Origin: a virus
IMG/VR virus record: IMGVR_UViG_3300040801_004532
Span: 64,001-128,000 of that record
Reading direction: 5' to 3' (one strand)
DNA: 64,000 bases
In this document: in pieces, positions 52,939 through 62,209 of the stretch
Layout of the letters: every line of letters begins with the position of its first letter
Numbering within the stretch: position 1 is the stretch's first letter
Made by a program: the position numbers and the translations under genes
The notes under the pieces: generated by a model
Told to the model about the DNA's origin: nothing
Database searches by the model: none
What the model saw: only the letters and a program-made list of their open reading frames with translations

Positions 52939-54867
52939 TTATTCAAAATCAAAATTCATATCAGCAAAACTACCGTCGCCAGATTCTTCTTTTGGTTTTT
53001 CACTTACAATTAAAATACTATCCTTAGTCATACTTTCTTCATCGACCAGGACAGCAAAATAATCATAATCAACAGCCATCTTCTTATCTGTCTCTGGATT
53101 CCAGATATACAAAGCCTTAATTATATTTTCATCAAACTCTTTGAGTTCATCTAAACTCCAAGGATTATCAGAAAAATCAAATGGTTTATTTCCCAACTTC
53201 TTGACGTATTCTAAAACATCATCTCGATTCGATTCAGGGATATCTTGTTTGAAGTTTGTAAGATATCTTTGCAGGGGTGTTATCTTTTCAATGTTTGATG
53301 TTTTTTTAACTTTTTTGTTTCCAACAAAATATTTTACAATTTCGTCAGAAACACCTTTTTCTTTTAATTTTGAAACAATTTCAGCGTTTTTTAGATCATA
53401 ACCCAACTTCTGATCTACTTCCACCAAGATAACCTCATTTACAATTTGTTCTAAACTAAACTGATTCTTGGATGGCAAACTCACATTTTTACTAAGATAT
53501 AATTTTTCATGAAGTTCATTAATTGGTTTGGTTTCACTTATAATATTTTCATTCAACTCTTGCACAAATGTCTCTATGTCTCTTTCATCAATTCCTGTAC
53601 AATTGTTATCAACTAAAACTCTCTTATATTTATCAAAAATTCCCAATGAGTCATAGTACTTATATCTTCCAACTACAGAAGAAGTTATATCATTCTTATC
53701 CATTTTATCAAGATATGAGAACGCATAACTATCCATAAAACATCTCAAAAACAAATATACCATTGACTTGTTCTCATATGCATTTTGAAATTTAGATTCA
53801 AGTCTTCTTCTTAGAGTTCTGAAATAACCAATTATCATTAAGACGTCTTTGGCAAATTCAATATTTTCTTTTTTGTCAACTACATCACATTTCAAAATTG
53901 GGATGCTGATTGGTATTGGTGCCTCTTTTTCTGTGTAACCTTTAGAATAAAGGTAATGAAATAGAGTAGTTAAATATACAAGTGACTTTTTATCATCGTC
54001 AGTAATCCCTCTTAGCGGATCTATCTCAATATTGGTTTTAATGTCATTAGCCAATTCAAGAACTGCTCCCCGAGTAGCACCAAAACTATTTAGTTTGCTT
54101 TCAAGTTTTGTCAAATCATTCTCGAGCATTTTTCCAATAAAAGGACTATCGTATTCTACAAGGGTCTCTTTCTTTTCTGCCTTCTCTTCTTCAATCTCGG
54201 GAATCTTTATATTGTTCATATTATCACCCAAAAACTTATCAAGGTCCTCAATTGTCGACTCAGTTTTGCTTTCATCATCATACGACGGTTCTGCGGCGCG
54301 GGAATCTAGGATAGAATCCGGGATAGAAATTTGAGAAGAGATTCCTTTGATTAAAGAAGGTAGTTGCTGAATGATTTGTGTCTGCTCACCATTAATTGAA
54401 TGGTTAAGAAGATTTACACAAAGATTATCATAATTTTCAACAAATTTTCTCAACCTTCTTAATACTGATTGAAATGTTGGTTTGAGGGGGATAATAATTT
54501 TAGTTGCATCAGACTCATTTGAAATAAGCTCAATGACAACTACACGTTCTTGACTTGATTGTTCTAATGCAAATTTGAAATAGATTTTAGTATCTCGTTG
54601 ATATTTCTTTTCAACTACTGAACTATCTCCATTTAATTGTTTAAGGGCTTTTTCAAATGACTCCAAAAGATCTTCAGCATTTGAAATGTTTAGATTATAA
54701 GATTTTTGATAGTTGTTTGAAATTGAAATGTTAAATATTGGTGGGTTAAAGAATCTATTATCTGCTGTGTTTGTTGATATTGAAATTCTTAAATAACCAT
54801 CTGTTCCATAGTGCTTGTCCTTATGTGAAAGCACCGTTTGACTAAACCACTTTGTGTTCTCGTTCAT
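52939..54867 (-). CDS. large hypothetical protein
   Basis: 642 residues. An N-terminal beta domain (residues 1-150) is followed by a disordered acidic linker (about 190-235), then a long helical region. It ends DGSFADMNFDFE, an acidic aromatic tail. Its leader region upstream (54868-55224) is unusually structured. No family recognised. Confidence 0.6.
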   Translation of the reverse strand: MNENTKWFSQTVLSHKDKHYGTDGYLRISISTNTADNRFFNPPIFNISISNNYQKSYNLNISNAEDLLESFEKALKQLNGDSSVVEKKYQRDTKIYFKFALEQSSQERVVVIELISNESDATKIIIPLKPTFQSVLRRLRKFVENYDNLCVNLLNHSINGEQTQIIQQLPSLIKGISSQISIPDSILDSRAAEPSYDDESKTESTIEDLDKFLGDNMNNIKIPEIEEEKAEKKETLVEYDSPFIGKMLENDLTKLESKLNSFGATRGAVLELANDIKTNIEIDPLRGITDDDKKSLVYLTTLFHYLYSKGYTEKEAPIPISIPILKCDVVDKKENIEFAKDVLMIIGYFRTLRRRLESKFQNAYENKSMVYLFLRCFMDSYAFSYLDKMDKNDITSSVVGRYKYYDSLGIFDKYKRVLVDNNCTGIDERDIETFVQELNENIISETKPINELHEKLYLSKNVSLPSKNQFSLEQIVNEVILVEVDQKLGYDLKNAEIVSKLKEKGVSDEIVKYFVGNKKVKKTSNIEKITPLQRYLTNFKQDIPESNRDDVLEYVKKLGNKPFDFSDNPWSLDELKEFDENIIKALYIWNPETDKKMAVDYDYFAVLVDEESMTKDSILIVSEKPKEESGDGSFADMNFDFE

Positions 54868-54935
54868 TCATGACTCCTTTAATTTCCTTTGAGGTGTTGC
54901 TCTCTACATTTATTTGTTACTGTTAGCTACTGGAT

Positions 54936-54995
54936 CAACCCGAAGGGTTGCGCCGTCCGCGTAGGACATTACAAGGGTACCTGCGCGCCAGCGCA
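54936..54995 (-). ncRNA. three consecutive GC-rich hairpins
   Basis: CAACCC-GAA-GGGTTG (54936-54950), GTCC-GCGTA-GGAC (54955-54967) and TGCGC-GCCA-GCGCA (54982-54995) follow each other in an otherwise AT-rich gap. They lie in the upstream region of the 642-residue gene. They could be a small RNA, a leader or part of an origin. The strand is assumed from flanking genes. Confidence 0.4.
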
Positions 54996-55061
54996 TTTCA
55001 CGTTACTTAATTTCCTTTGCTTGTCTTTTTTTTTATTTTAGAATTTTTCATCTGGCATATA

Positions 55062-55208
55062 GTGCTAATATATGAAATATATTAGCGCTCGATATCCCTA
55101 AGAACCCTAAGAACCATAAGAAAAATAACCATGAAAATGCCCCTGATTTTTGGAGGTGCTAATATATATATTAGCGCTCGATATCCCTAAGAACCCTAAG
55201 ACCGTAAG
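55062..55208. repeat. two copies of a 34-bp element with CCTAAGAA iterations
   Basis: The core ATATTAGCGCTCGATATCCC followed by TAAGAACCCTAAGA occurs at about 55079-55113 and 55168-55201, each preceded by GTGCTAATATAT that makes an inverted repeat with the ATATTAGC. Short CCTAAGAA/CGTAAGAA units continue to 55230. Repeated iterons with AT-rich palindromes suggest a protein-binding region such as a replication origin or operator. Confidence 0.6.
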
Positions 55209-55224
55209 AAAACTCGTAAGAACC

Positions 55225-55716
55225 CTAAGAGCTAGAATAATCTTCAATTAGAATAACATTATGTTTGGTTTTTACAGCTCTTTTTTCTCTCATATTTTTT
55301 GCGAGTTTTTTATTTTCATTCTTATCTCTACATTTAGCATTGTGTCCATTTATAAATCTATTTCCTTTTTTAACTGGATGCCCACATCCACAAGCACATA
55401 AAACTGGCAATTCAATTTCTGGCTTTTTTGCTTTTCTCATTTCATCTGTAAATCTTTTAAATTCTTCTTTACCATTCTTAACGTGAGCCTTTCGTTGCCT
55501 GAATACTTTTCGTAAAAACTCAACTTCTAATTCAACCCTATATTTCTTTCTTATCTTATTAATGGTTTTGTTAATTGCGATTGATTGTTTGTCGCCTTTT
55601 CTCCTCATTAGATAATCAATTGTGTTTATAGCATCTCTTACACAATCCGTATAGTAATATTCCTTTTTCAAAACATAAAATTCTAAAAATGAATGCTCTC
55701 TATTTAAACTAAACAT
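55225..55716 (-). CDS. hypothetical protein with CxCGCG zinc motif
   Basis: 163 residues. A helical basic N-terminal part and a C-terminal motif VLCACGCGHPVKKGNRFINGHNAKC, seen in putative DNA-binding proteins and homing-endonuclease-associated zinc fingers. No nuclease motif is visible. Possibly DNA binding. Confidence 0.6.
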   Translation of the reverse strand: MFSLNREHSFLEFYVLKKEYYYTDCVRDAINTIDYLMRRKGDKQSIAINKTINKIRKKYRVELEVEFLRKVFRQRKAHVKNGKEEFKRFTDEMRKAKKPEIELPVLCACGCGHPVKKGNRFINGHNAKCRDKNENKKLAKNMREKRAVKTKHNVILIEDYSSS

Positions 55717-55728
55717 TCAAACCTCCTT

Positions 55729-55962
55729 TCAATAGATTCCCTCAATTTTTCTTATGTTCTCAAAACTAATAATATGAACCATATCACCCTGAAATTTAGC
55801 ATTCTTAATAATATCTTCGTCATCATATCTAACCCAATTACAAAGTTTATATGTAGAAAATTTTGTAACTTTGAATCCAAGATCAACAATCTGGCCAGTC
55901 CAAACATCATCTTCTTTTTTTATTGGGGTAATAAATACTTGATCGCCTAATGCATTAATCAT
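55729..55962 (-). CDS. small beta-barrel protein, distantly GroES-like
   Basis: 77 residues. ALGDQVFITPIKKEDDVWTGQIVDLG starts like the GroES/gp31 barrel (GDxVxVxP...GxI), then a charged middle and MVHIISFENIRKIEG. Shorter than GroES and lacking a clear mobile loop, so any chaperonin role is speculative. Overlaps the upstream gene by eight bases. Confidence 0.45.
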   Translation of the reverse strand: MINALGDQVFITPIKKEDDVWTGQIVDLGFKVTKFSTYKLCNWVRYDDEDIIKNAKFQGDMVHIISFENIRKIEGIY

Positions 55963-56521
55963 TTGACTCCTCTAATACCTTGGTTAATTTTACAATCACA
56001 TTTTGAAAATATTTTTTTCCATCTTTGATTCCCTTTTTGCTCATATTGGTAAGAATGATATTTCTCATATCAACCAGGTATTTATTAATGATCCCATCAT
56101 CTAGTCCAGTATCGTTTTTCTCATCTTTTGAAATTGACACATTAGGACACTTCTGACCTGGTTTTAGAGGGGGGTGAACCAACCCACATTGCTCACAAAC
56201 ATTTGATGGGTTATATGTTTGAGGTGGTGGTCCTGGTTGGACTCCAGATGTATTAATTACATTTGCTGGTGCAGGTTGCGGTTTTGGTGCTGGAGGTCCT
56301 GGTTTTGGACCTGGTGGAGTACTGTGATAAGGGCGCTCTTGTGGGCCTTGATTATCAAACATTCCATTGCCTTCTGTTTGAGCATACTCTCCACCTTGAT
56401 TATCAAATTGACCTTCTGGGTTAAAATTTTGGTGGGTTTGTTGTGGGGTTCCACGTTGTGATTCCTGTAATTTTTGAATCTTTTCCATGAGCTGTTGAAT
56501 TTCTTTTTCTTGTTCGTTCAT
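55955..56521 (-). CDS. Pro/Gln-rich protein with zinc knuckle
   Basis: 188 residues. N-terminal coiled coil (EKEIQQLMEKIQKLQESQ), a long disordered Gln/Asn/Gly/Pro region (residues 22-105, PPGPKPGPPAPKPQP), a CEQCGLVHPPLKPGQKCP zinc element, and a helical C-terminus. Probably an assembly or scaffold-type protein, by composition only. Confidence 0.55.
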   Translation of the reverse strand: MNEQEKEIQQLMEKIQKLQESQRGTPQQTHQNFNPEGQFDNQGGEYAQTEGNGMFDNQGPQERPYHSTPPGPKPGPPAPKPQPAPANVINTSGVQPGPPPQTYNPSNVCEQCGLVHPPLKPGQKCPNVSISKDEKNDTGLDDGIINKYLVDMRNIILTNMSKKGIKDGKKYFQNVIVKLTKVLEESND

Positions 56522-56648
56522 AGTTTTCTAACCTCCGAGTTCGTTTTGGTGTTTGTTCTTAATGAAAGTTAATTAATCTTGAACTATATATATTAATATT
56601 TGAAGATACAACAATAGTTTTTAACTTTTTTTAAAAGGAGGTGTTTAA

Positions 56649-57425
56649 TTGGCAGAGGAAAAGAAAAAAACAAAAAGTCAGGCACCACTCATTGGTATTA
56701 TCGGCAGTTTACTTCTTTTGGTAATTTTTATGGGGGTAATGTATGTTCGGCTGAATATAAAATATAACAAAGATATTGCCGAATCTAACGAGATTATTCA
56801 AAAATTTGACGAACAAAACAAAGAACTACAGACAAATCTATCAAGTGTCAAAGATGTAACCGATTCTTATCGGTCACGTCTTGAGGGTATCAAGGACAAA
56901 GATGATTTACTCAAACGAGATATTTTTGTCTATGTTGATACAAAGTATGTAGAAATTCCAAAATCTGTGGCTATTGATATTGCTGAAAATATTGTAAACC
57001 TTAGTAAAAAATATAATATTTCGCCTGAGTTAATTGTAGGAATTATTCAGGTGGAATCATCTTTTAATCCAATGGCAGTAAGTTCAAAGAAGGCCAGAGG
57101 ATTAATGCAGGTCATGCCTGAATGGGTCAAAAAAATAGATGGAGTTAACAAAATAACAGATCTTCATGATATTGATACCAATATCAATACTGGAGTTCAA
57201 GTTTTGTTGATTCACATCGAGGAGTCAAATGGTAGTTTATCTAAGGGGCTTTATCACTATGTTGGAAAAAGTACTTCGTATGTAGATAATGTATATCGAG
57301 CAATCGGCGAATTTGTTGCTTTTAGATCAACAATTGACGATAACAAAATATCTAACAAGAGTACAGTGGAGGAGGAAAAGGGAGAGGAACTTGAACCTGA
57401 ACAAGGAACAGCAGAAAATAGTTGA
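56649..57425 (+). CDS. membrane-anchored lytic transglycosylase (SLT type)
   Basis: 258 residues from TTG 56649 behind AAAAGGAGGTGTTTAA. A transmembrane anchor (about 13-32), a coiled stalk (40-95), then an SLT domain: IVGIIQVESSFNPMAVSSKKARGLMQVMP with catalytic Glu, GVQVLL and LYHYVGKSTSYVDNV. It cuts peptidoglycan glycan strands. Single-pass anchoring suggests an endolysin or a host-envelope protein. A Glu-rich tail ends it. First gene of the plus-strand replication block. Confidence 0.85.
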   Translation: MAEEKKKTKSQAPLIGIIGSLLLLVIFMGVMYVRLNIKYNKDIAESNEIIQKFDEQNKELQTNLSSVKDVTDSYRSRLEGIKDKDDLLKRDIFVYVDTKYVEIPKSVAIDIAENIVNLSKKYNISPELIVGIIQVESSFNPMAVSSKKARGLMQVMPEWVKKIDGVNKITDLHDIDTNINTGVQVLLIHIEESNGSLSKGLYHYVGKSTSYVDNVYRAIGEFVAFRSTIDDNKISNKSTVEEEKGEELEPEQGTAENS

Positions 57426-58641
57426 TGAAATCATTGCTGATCTATTGACCAGCGGGTATCAGACACTGCCATGGGCACCAAGGAAAACATTCACTAGGGT
57501 AATCGGTGGGTATGCTGGAACCGGTAAAACCACAACAATTTCAGAATTAAGAAAGGCAATTTATCAAAGAATGCCGAAGGTAGATGTTGCAATTGCAACC
57601 CTAACTGGAAAGGCTGCATCTGTTCTGAAATTGAAGCTTGGTGCCTATGGCTCGTTGTTTACACAAGATTATCTTGGAACTATTCATGGACTTATATATA
57701 GTCCAGAAACTGTATGGGATAAAAAATTAAAAACATTTGTCATTGTTGGGTGGAAAAGAAAACCCAAAGATCAAATGGTTGCTGACCTTATTATAATTGA
57801 TGAAGCATCTATGGTTGGAACCGATATATGGAATGATCTTAAATCATATGATAAAACAATAATTGCCGTTGGTGATCATGGGCAATTGCCACCTGTATCA
57901 GAATCACAATTTAATCTTCTATCTAACCCTCATTATATGCTAACAGAAATACACCGTCAAGCATTAAATTCCCCAATAATTAAACTCTCTAAATTTGTTA
58001 GAGAAGAAGGATATATTCCTTTTGGTTTCCTATCAAAAGATGTTTTTAAACTTAGATGGAAGGGTGATCTTTGTCAAAAAATATGGAAAAATAAATTGAA
58101 ATTTGACGAAGATGATATGACCGTCCTTTGTGCTTTTAATACAACAAGAGCCAATTTAAATGACTCGATTCGGAGACATTTAAAATATAAAGAAAAGGTG
58201 CCTTATCCAGGAGAGAAGATAGTTTGTCTTGTAAACAATCATCATCAAAAAATAATGAATGGGCAAGTAGGAAAAGTTTTATGGTTGATGCCCGAGCAGG
58301 ATGGTTTATATCGTGTCACCTTAGAAATTGATGGTGAGATCTATGAAGTGATGATAGCTGAAAAATGTTTTGGAGAAGTACAATATACAATGTATGACAA
58401 AACATCAAAACTAACAAAAATGAAAGATTATGCATTTGATCAAGGATTTCCAACTATTGGGTTTTTTGATTACGGATATTGTATATCAGTTCATAAATCA
58501 CAAGGGTCTGAATGGGATAAGGTTGTAGTTATAGAACAGAGGACAAAAAGGTGGGATGACGAATATTATAAAAGATGGTTATATACAGCGATAACAAGAG
58601 CAAGAGAAAAACTTTTCATCATTGGGGATTTTTGGGGTTAA
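57391..58641 (+). CDS. Dda-like SF1B DNA helicase
   Basis: 416 residues from TTG 57391 behind GGGAGAGG. GGYAGTGKTT (residues 39-48, Walker A), LIIIDEASMV (Walker B), VGDHGQLPPV (motif III), SVHKSQGSEWDKVVVI (motif V) and YTAITRAREKL (motif VI). Dda-type helicases unwind 5'-3' and help start replication and recombination in T4. It overlaps the transglycosylase end by 35 bp. Confidence 0.9.
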   Translation: MNLNKEQQKIVDEIIADLLTSGYQTLPWAPRKTFTRVIGGYAGTGKTTTISELRKAIYQRMPKVDVAIATLTGKAASVLKLKLGAYGSLFTQDYLGTIHGLIYSPETVWDKKLKTFVIVGWKRKPKDQMVADLIIIDEASMVGTDIWNDLKSYDKTIIAVGDHGQLPPVSESQFNLLSNPHYMLTEIHRQALNSPIIKLSKFVREEGYIPFGFLSKDVFKLRWKGDLCQKIWKNKLKFDEDDMTVLCAFNTTRANLNDSIRRHLKYKEKVPYPGEKIVCLVNNHHQKIMNGQVGKVLWLMPEQDGLYRVTLEIDGEIYEVMIAEKCFGEVQYTMYDKTSKLTKMKDYAFDQGFPTIGFFDYGYCISVHKSQGSEWDKVVVIEQRTKRWDDEYYKRWLYTAITRAREKLFIIGDFWG

Positions 58642-58665
58642 CTCAACTTAAGGAAGGAGGATGAT

Positions 58666-58941
58666 TTGGCAAAATCAGCAATCCATACAAATCTTGAAAT
58701 TGAAAGACTGAAGAGAAAAAAGGAGAAGGTTATCCCAAACTGTTATGAAAACACCAAAACAGAAACAGCTCATATCTGTTCAAGAGTTATGAAAGATAAG
58801 ACATGCTCTGCATATGCGTATCCTCAAGCCAAATGGCGGGCCGGCGATTGTCCTTTGGCAGATCTTGAACTACAAACACCAATCATCAAAGAGGATACGA
58901 AAAAGACTCGGGTTGGGCAACAGAAACAGAAAAAACGATAG
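58666..58941 (+). CDS. small Cys-containing protein
   Basis: 91 residues from TTG 58666 behind GGAAGGAGGATGAT. ICSRVMKDKTCSAYAYPQAKWRAGDCPLA contains a C-x8-C pattern ending KWRxGDCPLA that I have seen in small phage proteins. Basic tail (GQQKQKKR). Function unknown. Confidence 0.55.
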   Translation: MAKSAIHTNLEIERLKRKKEKVIPNCYENTKTETAHICSRVMKDKTCSAYAYPQAKWRAGDCPLADLELQTPIIKEDTKKTRVGQQKQKKR

Positions 58942-58956
58942 TAGAAGATGGGGAAT

Positions 58957-58976
58957 GGGGGAGATAAGTCTCCCCC
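58957..58976 (+). terminator. strong hairpin upstream of the operator, weak terminator candidate
   Basis: GGGGGAGA-TAAG-TCTCCCCC (58957-58976) is an 8-bp GC-rich stem. A run of eight T appears at 58990-58997, 14 bases after the stem, so it is not a standard terminator. It could act with the following hairpin. Confidence 0.35.
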
Positions 58977-58977
58977 T

Positions 58978-59034
58978 AACCTCCAGCAATTTTTTTTATC
59001 ATTTGGAACATAATATAAATTCATGCTGGAGGTT
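58978..59034 (+). promoter_or_regulatory. inverted repeat hiding the ribosome binding site of the 59042 gene
   Basis: AACCTCCAGCA (58978-58988) is perfectly complementary to TGCTGGAGGTT (59024-59034), with a 35-base AT-rich loop. The downstream arm contains the GGAGG (59028-59032) used by ATG 59042. When folded it would block translation. T4 regulates gp32 and gp43 through leader RNA structures, so an operator, a protein-bound switch or a thermometer-like element is plausible. Confidence 0.6.
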
Positions 59035-59041
59035 AATGGTA

Positions 59042-59431
59042 ATGTCTAAACTTTCAAAGTCTGTCTCTAAAAAATTAGCAGAATATGGATATAAAATATT
59101 TAAAGAATTTGAGGAAGATAAATATGATATTATTTTCGCGGAAAATATGGTCGTATACGTTTTTAGAGAGAACACCTTGGGTGTATCATTTCAAGCAACT
59201 GCCAAAGCAGATCTTGCTGCTACTAATGTAATGATTTTAAACGAAATCCCTGAAGTCATGGATATTGAGATTATGGATTCTTTTATATATAACACAAAAC
59301 ATGAAGTTGTTCAGGGCGATGCAGCTTATGAACTGATCGAAGAAAACATTAAACAGGCAGCAATTAACGAGTACGTAAGGAAACAAATATATAAGAATAT
59401 GCTTGAAGACGTAGAATGCTATGATTGTTAA
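59042..59431 (+). CDS. hypothetical protein in the replication operon
   Basis: 129 residues from ATG 59042, nine bases after GGAGG (ATG 59036 is too close). An alpha/beta domain: MSKLSKSVSKKLAEYGYKIF, YDIIFAENMVVYVFRENTLGVSFQA and an acidic C-terminal part ending VECYDC. Its leader is a strong hairpin. No family recognised. Followed at once by the clamp loader. Confidence 0.6.
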   Translation: MSKLSKSVSKKLAEYGYKIFKEFEEDKYDIIFAENMVVYVFRENTLGVSFQATAKADLAATNVMILNEIPEVMDIEIMDSFIYNTKHEVVQGDAAYELIEENIKQAAINEYVRKQIYKNMLEDVECYDC

Positions 59432-59442
59432 AGGAGAAATGA

Positions 59443-60426
59443 ATGACTGAATTGGTTGACTCTTTATGGATTGAAAAGTATCGTCCTCGTAAATTAGAGG
59501 AGTTGGTTTTACCTGAAAGCTATAGAGGGGATTTTGCTAAGATAATTTCAACAGGTTCATTACCAAACCTTTTATTTTCTGGTCCTCCTGGTGGTGGCAA
59601 AACAACATTAGCCAGAGTTCTATGTTCTAAAAATGGAGTTTTATTTAATAAACATGACAATCTCCTTTCTGCAAATGGTTCGGCAAAAAGGACAAGGGGT
59701 ATTGATTATGTGGATAAAGTAATTGAACCTTTTCTAAAACATCCGCCAGCAGGCGATAAATATAAGGTTGTGTTTATTGATGAAGCAGATAAATTAACAA
59801 CAGATGGATTTGACTCGCTTAGAGCTATAATCGAAAAATATCACGTAGCATATGGGCGATTTATTTTTACTTGTAATTATATTTCAAAAATACCAGATCC
59901 TGTTCAGAGTAGGTTCATTCCTTATACCTTTTCACAAATTCCAAAAGATTTTATTTTGAAATATTGTAAGTGGATTCTTGATAGTGAAGAGATCGATTAT
60001 CACGAAGATAATATTAAGTTGGCGATTTCAAATTTATATCCTGATGTAAGAAAAATAGTCAATGCCCTACAACGAGCTTCTTGGGGTGGGAAATTAGACA
60101 TCAAAGAGTCTGATGTTATATCAAATGAAAAACGAATAATTTCTTTCATTCTTGAAATTATTAGCAATATTGAAAAAGGGCAAGACAAAAAACTTGGTGG
60201 GATTGTAAATTCAATTGTTGAAATTGTTTCAACATTAGATCTTGAATATAGGAATATTTATACTGAGTTATTCTTTTCAACAATACCTGCTCCAGCAAAA
60301 ATTGTTATAAATAAATATTCAAACGGTCATCAAAATTGTCTTGTTCCACATATGCATTTTATGGCGATGGTATTTGATATTATCAAAGCATTGCAAGGAT
60401 ATAGAAAAGCTTTAATGGGAAAGTAA
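59443..60426 (+). CDS. clamp-loader ATPase (T4 gp44/RFC-like)
   Basis: 327 residues. WIEKYRPRKLEEL start, SGPPGGGKTTLA (46-57, Walker A), VVFIDEADKLT (109-119, Walker B), FIFTCNY (sensor 1) and PVQSRFI (arginine-finger region, SRF for SRC). It opens and loads the sliding clamp encoded at 62970. A small-subunit gp62 equivalent is not obvious. Confidence 0.92.
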   Translation: MTELVDSLWIEKYRPRKLEELVLPESYRGDFAKIISTGSLPNLLFSGPPGGGKTTLARVLCSKNGVLFNKHDNLLSANGSAKRTRGIDYVDKVIEPFLKHPPAGDKYKVVFIDEADKLTTDGFDSLRAIIEKYHVAYGRFIFTCNYISKIPDPVQSRFIPYTFSQIPKDFILKYCKWILDSEEIDYHEDNIKLAISNLYPDVRKIVNALQRASWGGKLDIKESDVISNEKRIISFILEIISNIEKGQDKKLGGIVNSIVEIVSTLDLEYRNIYTELFFSTIPAPAKIVINKYSNGHQNCLVPHMHFMAMVFDIIKALQGYRKALMGK

Positions 60427-60427
60427 A

Positions 60428-60760
60428 ATGTATTTAGATGATACTCAAGAAAAGCGGGCTCTGAATCTGTATGAGCATTTGAAACGACAAGATGTAGACT
60501 GTTTGAAAACTATTGGTATAGAAAAATGTGAAAAATGTAGTGGTACTGGATTATCTAAAATTTTTGGTGTAGAGGGAGATATTGGTTGGATACCTGGAAA
60601 TTACTGTGAGAAATGTAGTGGGTTGGGGTTTGTTGGTGTTTTGGATGAATGGCAAGTTGATTTAATACATTACGTATGTAGAAAATGTGGAGGGTCTGGT
60701 TGTTCAAAATGTAAATATAAAGGTGTAGTTGATTGGGTAGCACACACAATGGGAGAATGA
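60428..60760 (+). CDS. DnaJ-type zinc-finger protein with DWV motif
   Basis: 110 residues. Four CxxC units: CEKCSGTG, CEKCSGLG, CRKCGGSG and CSKCKYKG, the last followed by VVDWVAHTM. The pattern is that of the DnaJ cysteine-rich domain without a J domain. Related motifs occur at 3347 and 62735. It lies where T4 has gp62, but shows no resemblance to it. Confidence 0.65.
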   Translation: MYLDDTQEKRALNLYEHLKRQDVDCLKTIGIEKCEKCSGTGLSKIFGVEGDIGWIPGNYCEKCSGLGFVGVLDEWQVDLIHYVCRKCGGSGCSKCKYKGVVDWVAHTMGE

Positions 60761-60761
60761 A

Positions 60762-61181
60762 ATGAAATGGTACTGGGTATGTGGGGGAGATCCAAGAAAT
60801 GGAAGGATTGTATTTAATGTAATTAAATGTACTAGAAGTAAAATTCGTGCACATTTGCTGGCAGCCACTAAAAAAAATGAAGACCCAAATTTTGATTATT
60901 GGGTCAGAGAAGATGTTGAACATTCAGATCCAGATTACAAGCAGTATAAATGCCCGGCCTGTGGAAATGAAATGAGTAAAAGAGAGCTTAGTGATACATG
61001 GGATTGGGCGGGGCCACATTGTAATGAATGTGGTTGTACGGGTATGGCCATGTTTGCTGCAGTAACAAAAAAACCAATAACCACTGGGTACCAGGCATTA
61101 AGGGCAAAATTTGCTTCGATTCTTGGATGGGAAAAATTAGAAGAAATTGATAAGGAAGTTAAAAGAGAGAGAAACGAATGA
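60762..61181 (+). CDS. zinc-binding hypothetical protein
   Basis: 139 residues. KWYWVCGGDPRNGRIVFNVI beta start, a CPACGNE...HCNECGC four-cysteine site (about residues 67-90), and a basic C-terminal helix. Overlaps the primase start by four bases. Function unknown. Confidence 0.55.
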   Translation: MKWYWVCGGDPRNGRIVFNVIKCTRSKIRAHLLAATKKNEDPNFDYWVREDVEHSDPDYKQYKCPACGNEMSKRELSDTWDWAGPHCNECGCTGMAMFAAVTKKPITTGYQALRAKFASILGWEKLEEIDKEVKRERNE

Positions 61182-62209
61182 TCGGAATTTATCATGACGA
61201 TTTTATTGATTATTTAAAGGAAAAGTTGGGACCAGTTCGAACTACCTCCAAAAATATAATCACACCCTGTCCATGGTGTGAATACGGAAAAGAAAAAGAT
61301 CATTACCATTTATATATTTCTTTGGAAGCTCCAATTTTTCACTGTTTTCATGCTGGATGTGAGCAGAGTGGAATATTAAGAAAATTCCTAAAGCGAATTG
61401 AAGGGCATGATATCTCAGATACTTTCATTGATCAAAATAAATTATCTGAGTTTAAAAGAAAAGAAAGAATATTAACTGAATATGATAAGGGTTTAAAAAA
61501 TGTTATTCTTCCAGAAATAAGATCAGGACAATTTACTTTAAAAGAAATGTATTTAATGAAGAGATTGAAATTTGCAAATATACACTTAAGTCAAATAAAA
61601 GGTTTGATTTTTGATGTGTACGAATTTATAAAAGTGAATCAAATCCCGAAAGACGAAACTCTGTTTAGACTTGAAGATTACCTTCATAACAATTTTATTG
61701 GATTTTTAACGGAACATGGGACAACAGCAATATTTAGAAACATAGATAATACCCATTCAATGAGATATTATAAACTGAAGATTCAGCAATCAACATTCGT
61801 TGATTATTATAAATTACCTGGCAATAATCCAAATTCAAGGAAAATTGTTCTTTCTGAAGGAATATTTGATATTTTTTCAGAACACACATATGATAACCTA
61901 AATATTAAAAATGGAGTAAAGTTATATGCATCAGCCTTATCTTCAAAATATAGTATGCTTGTTAAAAGCATAGTTTATTATGAACAGGTATTTAGACCAG
62001 AAGTTATAATCTTATCTGACCGTGGAATCAAATTACAAGATTATGAAAACCTTAAATTCTACAATAATCATATAATTGATACATTGAAAGTTTATTATAA
62101 TAAAACTGGAAAAGATTTCAATGACTCTCCAGTTACTCCAGTAATGGAAGTTATAGATAATAAAAAAAGAAGGAGACGACCAAATGACAGACAGATCTTA
62201 CATAAGTGA
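61178..62209 (+). CDS. DNA primase (T4 gp61/DnaG-like)
   Basis: 343 residues. N-terminal zinc ribbon CPWC...HCFHAGC (about 31-65), a helical middle, and a TOPRIM domain: KIVLSEGIFDIFS (about 227-239) with the catalytic Glu, and VIILSDRGIKLQD, GKDFND with the acidic metal residues. Makes primers for lagging-strand synthesis. Confidence 0.85.
   Translation: MIGIYHDDFIDYLKEKLGPVRTTSKNIITPCPWCEYGKEKDHYHLYISLEAPIFHCFHAGCEQSGILRKFLKRIEGHDISDTFIDQNKLSEFKRKERILTEYDKGLKNVILPEIRSGQFTLKEMYLMKRLKFANIHLSQIKGLIFDVYEFIKVNQIPKDETLFRLEDYLHNNFIGFLTEHGTTAIFRNIDNTHSMRYYKLKIQQSTFVDYYKLPGNNPNSRKIVLSEGIFDIFSEHTYDNLNIKNGVKLYASALSSKYSMLVKSIVYYEQVFRPEVIILSDRGIKLQDYENLKFYNNHIIDTLKVYYNKTGKDFNDSPVTPVMEVIDNKKRRRRPNDRQILHK

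Noticed and set aside
55062-55230. CRISPR-like array from the repeated element
   Set aside because: Only two long copies and irregular short units occur, spacing is not uniform, and no cas genes are present.
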